Shown: one piece after another, positions 40,701-46,366 of the stretch | Layout: every line of letters starts with the position of its first letter | Numbering within the stretch: position 1 is the first letter of the stretch | NCBI RefSeq assembly: GCF_001021165.1 | Contig: NZ_AZAY01000003.1 | Span: 1 to 46,366, forward strand | Origin: Marinitoga sp. 1197 | Lineage (GTDB): Bacteria > Thermotogota > Thermotogae > Petrotogales > Petrotogaceae | Direction: 5' to 3' | DNA length: 46,366 nt | The notes under the pieces: generated by a model | Seen by the model: only the letters and a program-made list of their open reading frames with translations | Told to the model about the DNA's origin: nothing | Databases searched by the model: none | Made by a program: the position numbers and the translations under genes

Positions 40701-40716
40701 CAACGGACGGCAATAG
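34741..40716 (+). CDS. 1991-residue lipoprotein with three 8-bladed PQQ-like propellers separated by FN3 domains
   Basis: The lipobox is LSGC (Cys18) and AAGGGGG precedes the ATG. The N-terminal third has an FN3-like domain, an unassigned beta region (about 120-320), three FN3-like domains (about 325-595), a putative-Ig/cadherin-like domain (about 595-680, TITINVKNIN) and another FN3 (about 690-770). Propeller 1 (772 to about 1100) has near-identical blades. An FN3 (about 1115-1210) leads to propeller 2 (about 1213-1550), and another (about 1557-1653) leads to propeller 3 (about 1654-1991). Propellers 2 and 3 have strongly diverged blades. Each propeller ends in a variant of the closing motif: SNWAKFRSNKFNNG, SSWPMARRYYTG, SPWPKIHKNLLNNG. 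Probably a large surface scaffold. Confidence 0.85.
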   Translation: MKKIVFILLLITLILSGCFVFKDALKAQLNIEDYKIYERGIKKIDYILKWKKGEDSLATLYIGTKKDNLTPIVKDYKGEEYKYTFNLNSDYNEYYWMVETYNVNGKRIKSDIAKIVFVQKPEVIMSKIENSIKYNDLNYESSNSTVIIDFKEKPLKTYYDIITTYKNTKISTKKTVTDKFELITEEKGIYTISINPYFIINKKKYYGYKKDINIYNYLNYIDFGKIEEIKEQNKVMIYANLKNLKNITLSSLVDIKTTEEIIFSPLISNYSTSMENNKLKISIDFTEPTTYTGNVLILNNKWDSDKIFDISFETLPEIKLNTFDSTNVALNQKLSWNATDLDGDEILYDIYLSKNKNLEKIETNYTKTEYYPKLLSNTKYYWKVVAKDGKHEISSNIFSFSTTTPPKISLKSPKNGSVDNPLIVTLEWDASDDNNNELKYDIYFGKDKDPKLFKNNLTNKTFTTDILEEATYYWKVVAKNSKNASTASEIWTFTTIKDSKKPVLISPENYATNVSLNPKLTWGVNYPGELKYAIQFGDSEMTTIATGINETSYQLNNLKSNTTYYWNIISYDNDNIEYTSSAYSFTTTKPPIWKEIQEFTINENETLEINLLDYVTDENNRITFSIVSGKGIINESLYTWTPTLDEGDKSYDIVIKATDIYGATSTATITINVKNINVDIKNLEIISPQIDQTNVIPYNVKLKWKVEPESDLIKFDIYFGENLTLIATDVTKTEYEIGNLSFDKKYYWKIIAKEPFGSIKEISGNFTTIKNMIKWKFETGNVIFSSPAIGIDGTVFVGSVDNYLYAINPNGSLKWKFEMGYYVTSSPTIGTEGTIFVGSGDYYIYAINSDGSLKWKFETGNVVSSSPAIGADGTIFVGSYDNYIYAINPDGTLKWKFKTGYYVNSSPAIGADGTIFVGSYDNYLYAINPDGTLKWKFKTGYYVNSSPAIGADGTIFVGSYDNYLYAINPDGTLKWKFKTGYYVNSSPAIGADGTVFVGSGDNYIYAINPDGTLKWKFETGDYVFSSPAIGADGTIFVGSYDNYLYAINPDGSLKWKFRTENDVRSSPTIGADGTVFVGSYDNYLYAINSNSKGPLESNWAKFRSNKFNNGNPYISQCNSELKVSLNSPADNSILDDSYIKLSWNVESNDSTHLKYSVYLGEDLNNLSKIANRIEENYYYVSLKFNTTYYWKIVMHDYYFDTVSDTYTFKVNDITAWNVTISENINDNFAYNSNILYFISKSGILYAYDVNGNKKWEYSIGTNVNASPVIGKDNSIIVADGNGKIYAISADGNLKWEYETEGMIYSSPAIGNDGCIYIGTSDYIYALSDEGTFKWKKNIYGAVKNSPVIDQNGNIYFFNENNYLYVINPNGDIIYTNNLNLNTDGYFALSDNNRIYFIEENILYCYDLSNNEIWKYYSENNIVKGVVIDIHNNIYFGDDDGYLYKLDKNGDLLRRIKLDSKIISIPVLSAKNYIYIGLENGEIRKYSLEFELYGKYVSDKAITNMFLLDNGNLIFGSEKNHIISIDFKDDGLMKSSWPMARRYYTGINNFMIISNSIPETPKIISPDEVINSGITDVELEISWKSSDPDGDYIKYDIYFGKNSEPKLYKISYESTSIYLKNLDLDTTYYLKIIAKDSFGGSSESIIYSFKTRNILKAKISVDGAITTTPAIWIDGSNYIVYFTTENSLYSITPDGTINWTYNATSTINTSPVLGNDGTIYINDGNYLLSIDKDGIKNWEYNTSYNISYTPAIGKDGNIYVQDNYNLYKISNNGSFVWKEYLSNYSYSYPVIDKNGNIIIGITNYIKSYYSSGYNKWSKYYGYYYYFYTFSLGAEHLYVGSDENLIALDLNGNEIWRFNIENKIESAPIIDDQGNIYFGANNGYFYALDASGNLKWKYYIGGSITSDAVIGKDRTIYVGSNNGYLYAIKPDGTMYWRFKTDGAIYGGITLFYDGNLYFGDNAGNLYILNVKSKGLMNSPWPKIHKNLLNNGRQ
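37054..38010 (+). repeat. Eight 120-bp blade repeats of propeller 1
   Basis: Segments 37441-37560 and 37561-37680 differ at a single base (GAC against GAT in the NPDG motif), which indicates a very recent duplication or conversion of one blade. Confidence 0.95.
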
Positions 40717-40779
40717 GAAGATTTTCATTATTTAAACAACCTCCTTAATTTTAAAGCTAACTCTGAAGCAAAAACTGTG

Positions 40780-40818
40780 ACTATACAATGTCAGGGATAA
40801 TCCCTGACGTTGTATAGT
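40780..40818. repeat. 18-bp inverted repeat hairpin with 3-base loop
   Basis: Arms 40780-40797 (ACTATACAATGTCAGGGA) and 40801-40818 (TCCCTGACGTTGTATAGT) pair fully except for one G-T pair. No T-run follows, so a classical terminator is unlikely. It lies just left of a duplicated gene fragment (40848-40964). It could be a terminator remnant, an end of a small mobile element, or an RNA-processing or stabilising hairpin after the long gene at 34741. Confidence 0.7.
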
Positions 40819-40847
40819 GCTGAAAAATAACAGTAAAAGATTGTTTC

Positions 40848-40943
40848 TATGCAATAAACGATAATAACGGTGGTTTAGCAGACACACCATGGCCAATGTT
40901 CCATGCAAATCCGCAGCATACTGGCAATGTTAATGACAATTAA
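40848..40943 (+). pseudogene. Orphan 3' end of a PQQ-propeller gene
   Basis: The frame reads YAINDNNGGLADTPWPMFHANPQHTGNVNDN and stops at 40941-40943. It is the last half-blade and closing motif of the family, without start or ribosome site. The DNA after the stop (TAAAACTTTACACAAATAAA) is identical to that after the stop of the gene ending at 34683, so the downstream flank was duplicated together with the gene end. Confidence 0.9.
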
Positions 40944-41092
40944 AACTTTACACAAATAAAAAGAATTACTTTCGATTATCTAATACAACAACATTGAAAC
41001 CCTTATTAAAAATAGCGTGAAAGTATTTTAAACAATATATTTTCAGAATTTTAGAATATAGAAAACTAATTAAAAAAATGGAGGTGGGGAAA
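40944..41092. other. Spacer before the 41093 gene
   Basis: The first 20 or so bases are the duplicated flank described for 40848-40943. The remainder is AT-rich, without a convincing -35/-10 pair. GGAGGTGGGG at 41080-41089 is the ribosome site of the next gene. Confidence 0.6.
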
Positions 41093-43468
41093 ATGAAAAA
41101 AATAATAATGATGCTAATTTTAATAACGCTAATACTCTCAGGATGTGTGACAAATAACAATGCACCTTCAAAAGCATTAGAAGTTTATCCCATAAATTAT
41201 AGTGAAGGTATACCGTTAAATATAACATTAAAATGGATAGGATATGATGAAGAAGATAAAAGCAATTTATATTATGATGTATATATGGGAAAAAGCAAAG
41301 ATAATTTAAATTTAATGGAATATCAAATAACAAAAAATGAATATCACGTACTTGGATTAGAACCAACCACAACATATTATTGGAAAATAGATAGTATTGA
41401 TAGTAGAGGAGAACTAACAGAAGGCGATATTTGGGAGTTTAAAACCAAAGAAAACACACCACCCACAACACCTGAAATAATTGAACCAGAAAATGGAGCT
41501 GAAAATGTAATTTTAAATCCTATTTTAAAATGGAAGTCTATTGATATTGATGGGCATAACATAAAGTATGACATATATTTTGGAGAAAATAAAAATAATT
41601 TAAAATTAATAGCAAAAGATTATGAAGATTCAAAATATAAAATAGAAGGTTTAGATGTAGAAAAAACATATTACTGGGAAATAATAGCAAAAGATGAATA
41701 TGGTGGAATAGCAGAAAGTACTATTGCTAATTTTACTACAACATCATCATTACTAAAGTGGAAATTCAAGACAGAAGATAGGGTACTTTCCTCCCCTGCA
41801 ATTGGAGCCGATGGCACTATTTATATTGGTTCATATGATAATTACTTATATGCAATAAACCCCGATGGGTCTTTGAAATGGAAGTACAAAACAAATGGAG
41901 TTGTAGCTTCCTCACCAACAGTAGGAATTGATGGTTCTATTTATGTTGGTAATAGTGATGGATATATTTATGCAATAAATTATGATGGTTCTCTGAAATG
42001 GAAATTTGAAACAAATAAAAATATATCAACTTCCCCAGCGATAGGAATTGATGGTACTATTTATGTTAGCAGTGATGATGGATATATTTATGCAATAACT
42101 TTTGACGGTTTTTTGAAGTGGAAATATCTAACATATGGATATGCCGAATCCTCACCATCTATAGGGTATGATGGCATTATTTATGTTGGCAGTGATGATA
42201 ATTATGTCTATGCAATAAACCCCGATGGGTCTCTAAAATGGAAATACAAAACAAATGGTGATGTGAAGTCCTCCCCAGCAATTGGAAAAGATGGCATTAT
42301 TTATGTTGGCAGTGATGATAATTATGTCTATGCAATAAACCCCGATGGGTCTCTAAAATGGAAATACAAAACAGATGGTGATGTAGAGTCCTCCCCAGCA
42401 ATTGGAAAAGATGGCGCTGTTTTTGTTGGCAGTTTGGATAACTATGTATATGCTATAAACCCGGATGGCTCTTTAAAATGGAAATTTAGAACAGCTGATT
42501 GGGTAAAATCCTCTCCTGCAATAGGAGCGGATGGCACTGTTTTTGTTGGCAGTTTGGATAACTATGTATATGCTATAAACCCGGATGGCTCTTTAAAATG
42601 GAAATTTAGAACAGCTGATTGGGTAAAATCCTCTCCTGCAATAGGAGCGGATGGCACTATTTATATTGGAAGTAAGGATGGTCATATCTATGCAATAAAT
42701 GGAAATAACGGCGGTTTAGCAGATACTCCATGGCCAATGTTCCATGCAAATCCTCAACATACTGGTCGGGTTGATGAAGACAATTATTTGACTTCTGAAA
42801 TAATCCTCAATGAAGATTTTGAAAATATAGATTTAGGAAAAATTCCTAAAGAATTTTCTGTATTATATAGTGGTCGTTCATATGGAGTAGTACAAGATGA
42901 AAATATAGATGCTTCTGGAAATAAATTTTTAAAAGTATGGGGGCAACCAGGTTGGTGTTGTGGTATAGTATTCTATTTTGATATATTTAAATATCAAAAA
43001 ATTGAATTAAATTATAAAGTATATGCGTCAAATAAAGAACATATTGGTTGGATTGCATTTATTAATCCAGATGTTTCGTGGGGATGGATATGTGGAGGTG
43101 CTAATATTTGGGATAATGGTAATATACGTTTTGTAACTGATAAAAATGAAGAAATAAAAGTAAAAGTTTATAATATAAATTCATGGAATGATGTAAAAAC
43201 AATCTTTTTCCCTAATGAAAAATATGGAAAAGTTTATATAAACAACACATTAATATATGAATATTGGATAAACGATGATGGGTATTCTTCGAAAATAAAA
43301 GTTTACTTGCCAGACAATAAAACTATTGAATACACAGCCATGCCAAAGTCTGAATACCGAGATCCGAATGCTTACAAGGGACTTAAAGGTATTAGAATTG
43401 GAGATTGTCCAGGTAACGACGATATACCTACATATTTTGATGATTTTGTAATTATAGGATATAAATAG
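41093..43468 (+). CDS. Lipoprotein: two FN3, 8-bladed PQQ-like propeller, lectin-like C-terminus
   Basis: The ATG at 41093 (791 aa) is chosen because GGAGGTGGGG at 41080-41089 precedes it. An in-frame ATG at 41078 would overlap that site. The lipobox is LSGC (Cys18). Two FN3-like domains (about 26-215), eight blades (about 221-560) and the closing motif GGLADTPWPMFHANPQHTGRVDEDN are followed by a concanavalin/LamG-like domain (about 569-791). That domain is almost the same as the end of the gene at 5584 (NEDFENIDLGKIP, SWGW.CGGANIWDNGNIRFVT, PTYFDDFVIIGYK). The N-terminal end is nearly identical to 27394, so this gene joins a 27394-type front to a 5584-type back. Confidence 0.85.
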   Translation: MKKIIMMLILITLILSGCVTNNNAPSKALEVYPINYSEGIPLNITLKWIGYDEEDKSNLYYDVYMGKSKDNLNLMEYQITKNEYHVLGLEPTTTYYWKIDSIDSRGELTEGDIWEFKTKENTPPTTPEIIEPENGAENVILNPILKWKSIDIDGHNIKYDIYFGENKNNLKLIAKDYEDSKYKIEGLDVEKTYYWEIIAKDEYGGIAESTIANFTTTSSLLKWKFKTEDRVLSSPAIGADGTIYIGSYDNYLYAINPDGSLKWKYKTNGVVASSPTVGIDGSIYVGNSDGYIYAINYDGSLKWKFETNKNISTSPAIGIDGTIYVSSDDGYIYAITFDGFLKWKYLTYGYAESSPSIGYDGIIYVGSDDNYVYAINPDGSLKWKYKTNGDVKSSPAIGKDGIIYVGSDDNYVYAINPDGSLKWKYKTDGDVESSPAIGKDGAVFVGSLDNYVYAINPDGSLKWKFRTADWVKSSPAIGADGTVFVGSLDNYVYAINPDGSLKWKFRTADWVKSSPAIGADGTIYIGSKDGHIYAINGNNGGLADTPWPMFHANPQHTGRVDEDNYLTSEIILNEDFENIDLGKIPKEFSVLYSGRSYGVVQDENIDASGNKFLKVWGQPGWCCGIVFYFDIFKYQKIELNYKVYASNKEHIGWIAFINPDVSWGWICGGANIWDNGNIRFVTDKNEEIKVKVYNINSWNDVKTIFFPNEKYGKVYINNTLIYEYWINDDGYSSKIKVYLPDNKTIEYTAMPKSEYRDPNAYKGLKGIRIGDCPGNDDIPTYFDDFVIIGYK
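41752..42711 (+). repeat. Eight 120-bp propeller blade repeats
   Basis: Segments 42421-42540 and 42541-42660 differ only at the last base. The blade text around AGCTGATTGGGTAAAATCC also occurs in the 43525 gene at 45340-45360, which indicates exchange between genes. Confidence 0.95.
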
Positions 43469-43479
43469 TGAGGTCTATT

Positions 43480-43503
43480 CCACAACATACTGGCAATGAT
43501 TAA
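43480..43503 (+). pseudogene. Eight-codon remnant of the PQQ family closing motif
   Basis: After the stop at 43468, the bases 43480-43503 read PQHTGND and TAA. This matches the natural end of family members that lack an extra C-terminal domain (HANPQHTGNVDDN). It appears to be the original gene end left behind when the lectin-like 3' segment was joined. Confidence 0.75.
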
Positions 43504-43524
43504 AATATTTGAGAGGTGAATAAA

Positions 43525-46293
43525 ATGGATAAAATAATAGTACTCGCATTACTAATAGCAATGATTGCAGGAGGATTAATTGGCGGAATAATAAACAACA
43601 ATCCACCATTAAAAGCTACAGAGGTTTATCCATTAAATAACAGTGAAAATATAGAATTAAATCCAACATTAAAATGGGAAGGATACGATATAGAAAATGG
43701 AAGCAATATTAAATATGATATATATTTTGGCAATGATAAAAACAATTTGAAATTAATAGAAAAAGATTATAAAGAATCAACGTATAAAATGGAAGGTTTA
43801 GCGCCAATAACAAAATATTATTGGAAAATAGATAGTATTGATAGTAGAGGAGCAAAAACAGAAGGCGATATTTGGGAGTTTAAAACTAAAGAAAACACAC
43901 CACCAACAACACCTGAAATAATTGAGCCATATAATAATGCAAAGAATGTAAGTTTAAATCCAACATTAAAATGGAAGTCTATTGATATTGATGGGCATAA
44001 TATAAAGTATGACATATATTTTGGTGAAGATAAAAATAATTTAAAATTAATGAAAAAAGGATATGATGGAATAGCATATAAAATAGAAGGTTTAGAAGTA
44101 GAAAAAACATATTATTGGAAAATAGATAGTATTGATAGCTTAGGTGCTAAAACAGAAGGCGATATTTGGGAGTTTAAAACCAAAGAAAACACACCACCCA
44201 CAACACCTGAAATAATTGAACCAGAAAATGGAGCTGAAAATGTAAGTCTGATTCCAACATTAAAATGGAAGTCTATTGATATTGATGGACATAATATAAC
44301 ATATGACATATATTTTGGAGAAGATAAAAATAATTTAAAACTAATAGCAAAAGATTATGAAGAATCAAAATATAAAATAGAAGATTTAGATACAATAACA
44401 AAATATTACTGGAAAATAATAGCAAAAGATAGATATGGTGGAATAGCAGAAAGCACTATTGCTAACTTTACAACATCATTATTAAAATGGAAATTTAAAA
44501 CAAATGGAAGCGTATATTCCTCCCCAGCAATTGGAGCCGATGGCACCATTTACGTTGGTTCATATGATAATTATATATATGCAATAAACCCTGATGGGTC
44601 TTTGAAATGGAAATTTGAAACAGAAGCTTTGATTTCTTCTTCCCCAGCAATTGGAGCCGATGGCACCATTTACGTTGGTTCATATGATAATTATATATAT
44701 GCAATAAACCCTGATGGGTCTTTGAAATGGAAATTTGAAACTGGAGAGTGGGTAAAGTCCTCCCCAGCAATTGGAACCGATGGCACTGTTTTTGTCGGTT
44801 CATATGATAATTATATATATGCAATAAACCCTGATGGGTCTTTGAAATGGAAATTTGAAACTGGGAGTGATGTAGCTTCTTCTCCTGCAATAGGAGCGGA
44901 TGGCACTGTTTTTGTCGGTTCATATGATAATTATATATATGCAATAAACCCTGATGGGTCTTTGAAATGGAAATTTGAAACTGGGAGTGATGTAGCTTCC
45001 TCCCCAGCAATAGGAGCGGATGGCACCATTTACGTTGGTTCATATGATAATTATATATATGCAATAAACCCTGATGGATCTTTAAAATGGAAATTTGAAA
45101 CTGGGAGTGATGTAGCTTCTTCTCCTGCAATTGGAGCAGATAACACTATTTACATTGGAAGTAAGGATGGATACATGTATACAATAAACCCTGATGGGTC
45201 TCTAAAATGGAAATTTGAAACTGGAGATTGGGTAGCTTCTTCTCCTGCAATAGGAGCCGATGGTTCTGTTTTCGTTAGTTCATATGATAATTATATATAT
45301 GCAATAAACCCTGATGGGTCTTTAAAAGGGAATTTTAGAACAGCTGATTGGGTAAAATCCTCTCCTGCAATAGGGTCTGATGGCACCATTTATATTGGAA
45401 GTAAGGATGGTTATATCTATGCAATAAAAGGAAATAATGGTGGTTTATCAGACACACCATGGCCAATGTTCCATGCAAATCCACAACATTCTGGTCGTGT
45501 TGATGAAGACAATTATTTGACTTCTGAATTTGTAGAAAAACTAGAAAAAACACTTTTAATAGTAAATGATAAGGATGATATGGATTCTGTAAGTATAGAA
45601 TTTAAAAAAATTATGGAAGAAGAAAAAAAGATAGATATAGCTGATGGAGAAGATATAAGAAATGGTAATGTTAATCCTGAAGACTATGGAGTTATTGCAT
45701 GTTTTATATATGGAGGAGAAGATAAGGTTTCGAACATAGATGAATCAGTAGCTAATAAGATATTAGAGGCGGTAGAGACTGGATCTGTTTTTATAACAAA
45801 TAATGAAGCAGGTGGGGCAAAATTATTAAGTTTAATGAATTATGTAAATTCTTCTATGAAATCAGGATGGTTCCCTGCATTAAATGACTCGTTTTTTATT
45901 ACAGAAGCTCGTGAAAACGATCCATTATTTGAAAATGTGAATGTATGTACAGAAGATCCTCATTCGCATGATGTATCTTATTGGAATTCTGGAGATTATG
46001 ATTCATTAATATTTAGAATAGATAATAATCTTTCTTATACAGGACGATATGGTATAATAGAATATATAATAGACCCTGATGAATATCTTGCAAAAGGTTT
46101 TCATACGGGATGGAATGTTAATGATGAAACAGATATATTTCCACAATGGAATGTGGGAAAAGGTAGAATAATAATAACAACTTACTTACTTTGGACTTTT
46201 GATCAAGAAAATCAAACTGGAGGGTATATTGGAAAAGCCGGAAGAGATATATTGCACAATATAGCCAAAGGTGCATTAAGATCAAATATCTAA
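43525..46293 (+). CDS. FN3 + 8-bladed PQQ-like propeller protein with ThuA/GATase-like C-terminal domain
   Basis: The start is the ATG at 43525 (922 aa). GAGGTG at 43513-43518 is its ribosome site and contains the alternative GTG at 43516. As in 32695, a Cys-free hydrophobic N-terminus (IAMIAGGLIGGIINN) anchors it. Three FN3-like domains, eight blades (320 to about 640) and the closing motif WPMFHANPQHSGRVDEDNYLTSE follow. After that junction the sequence departs from its relatives: residues 669-922 look like a class I amidotransferase/ThuA-like fold (strand TLLIVNDKDDMD, GVIACFIYGGEDK, GSVFITNNEAGGAKLL, GKGRIIITTYLLWTF). ThuA-like domains can be carbohydrate-related, but catalysis cannot be claimed here. 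A displaced lectin-like fragment follows the stop. Confidence 0.8.
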   Translation: MDKIIVLALLIAMIAGGLIGGIINNNPPLKATEVYPLNNSENIELNPTLKWEGYDIENGSNIKYDIYFGNDKNNLKLIEKDYKESTYKMEGLAPITKYYWKIDSIDSRGAKTEGDIWEFKTKENTPPTTPEIIEPYNNAKNVSLNPTLKWKSIDIDGHNIKYDIYFGEDKNNLKLMKKGYDGIAYKIEGLEVEKTYYWKIDSIDSLGAKTEGDIWEFKTKENTPPTTPEIIEPENGAENVSLIPTLKWKSIDIDGHNITYDIYFGEDKNNLKLIAKDYEESKYKIEDLDTITKYYWKIIAKDRYGGIAESTIANFTTSLLKWKFKTNGSVYSSPAIGADGTIYVGSYDNYIYAINPDGSLKWKFETEALISSSPAIGADGTIYVGSYDNYIYAINPDGSLKWKFETGEWVKSSPAIGTDGTVFVGSYDNYIYAINPDGSLKWKFETGSDVASSPAIGADGTVFVGSYDNYIYAINPDGSLKWKFETGSDVASSPAIGADGTIYVGSYDNYIYAINPDGSLKWKFETGSDVASSPAIGADNTIYIGSKDGYMYTINPDGSLKWKFETGDWVASSPAIGADGSVFVSSYDNYIYAINPDGSLKGNFRTADWVKSSPAIGSDGTIYIGSKDGYIYAIKGNNGGLSDTPWPMFHANPQHSGRVDEDNYLTSEFVEKLEKTLLIVNDKDDMDSVSIEFKKIMEEEKKIDIADGEDIRNGNVNPEDYGVIACFIYGGEDKVSNIDESVANKILEAVETGSVFITNNEAGGAKLLSLMNYVNSSMKSGWFPALNDSFFITEARENDPLFENVNVCTEDPHSHDVSYWNSGDYDSLIFRIDNNLSYTGRYGIIEYIIDPDEYLAKGFHTGWNVNDETDIFPQWNVGKGRIIITTYLLWTFDQENQTGGYIGKAGRDILHNIAKGALRSNI
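44482..45441 (+). repeat. Eight 120-bp propeller blade repeats
   Basis: Exact 40-codon period. Blades 1-5 are nearly identical, with the clause GGTTCATATGATAATTATAT repeated in register. Blade 8 begins SLKGNF where relatives have SLKWKF, so one core Trp is lost. Confidence 0.95.
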
Positions 46294-46296
46294 TAT

Positions 46297-46366
46297 AAAA
46301 CAATCCTCAATGAAAACTTTGAAAACACAAATTTAGGAAAAATTCCTGAAGAATTCCATGTAAGAT
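46297..46366 (+). pseudogene. Displaced start of a lectin-like C-terminal domain (runs off the window)
   Basis: Following the stop at 46291-46293, the frame reads TILNENFENTNLGKIPEEFHVR. It is homologous to IILNEDFENIDLGKIPEEFHVR of the gene at 5584, where it directly follows DNYLTSE. No start codon or ribosome site precedes it. It continues past the window edge. Confidence 0.85.

Noticed and set aside
40994-41022. TTGAAA as promoter -35 for the 41093 gene
   Set aside because: No -10-like hexamer at 16-18 bp spacing.
44495-45130. Long open frame on the minus strand (211 codons), and a similar one at 9530-10030
   Set aside because: Both mirror the 120-bp blade repeats, have no ribosome-binding site and give a repetitive His/Gln-rich protein. 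They are antisense shadows.
9033-45441. PQQ-dependent dehydrogenase activity for the propeller genes
   Set aside because: The blades resemble PQQ-type repeats but show none of the catalytic features of quinoprotein dehydrogenases that I could recognise. They are better read as BamB-like structural or recognition propellers.

Overview
The window is about three-quarters A+T. Every convincing gene lies on the + strand, and nearly every product carries a Sec signal peptide, a lipobox or an N-terminal membrane segment. Shine-Dalgarno sites are strong (GGAGG, GAGGTG). The mix of large exported FN3/PQQ-propeller proteins with a diderm-style envelope suggests a low-GC member of the Thermotogota, most like the Marinitoga/Petrotoga group. 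That placement is inferred from composition and protein style, since no rRNA or housekeeping marker is present. I see no tRNA, rRNA, CRISPR array, transposase or transcription factor.

Layout. Bases 1-50 are the 3' end of an upstream gene, followed by a perfect intrinsic terminator (158-192) and two near-consensus promoters (204-233 and 478-507). The block 634-5551 holds an LPP20-like lipoprotein, a protein combining a beta-rich N-terminal half with an LPP20-like C-terminal half, an LPP20 plus DUF4384-like lipoprotein, and an exported caspase-like (C14) protein. Next come a 1726-aa FN3/PQQ-propeller/lectin-like lipoprotein (5584) and a 921-aa lipoprotein with cohesin/dockerin-like and LVIVD-like parts (10833).

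The core, 13618-27348, has mostly overlapping genes: a giant beta-rich/Ig/TolB-propeller protein, a helical TPR-like protein, a family-5 peptide-binding protein, a DppB-like permease, a single polypeptide fusing a DppC-like permease to two ABC ATPases, and a second giant beta-rich/Ig-like protein. The rest (27394-46293) is dominated by a multigene family of FN3 plus 8-bladed PQQ-like propeller proteins. Its members are 27394 (decayed), 32695, 34741 (three propellers), 41093 and 43525. A second beta-rich/Ig/TolB protein (28791) is interleaved.

How it may work (inference). The locus looks like an envelope system: a peptide-type ABC transporter with one consensus and one degenerate ATP site, co-transcribed with giant surface or periplasmic proteins, an exported caspase-like protease and rapidly diversifying propeller proteins. 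The propeller family shows direct signs of recombination. Neighbouring 120-bp blades are almost identical at the DNA level, 5' ends are duplicated, C-terminal domains are swapped at a conserved junction, and displaced 3' fragments remain downstream of stop codons. Together these resemble cassette-type diversification of surface proteins, which is the most novel aspect of the window.
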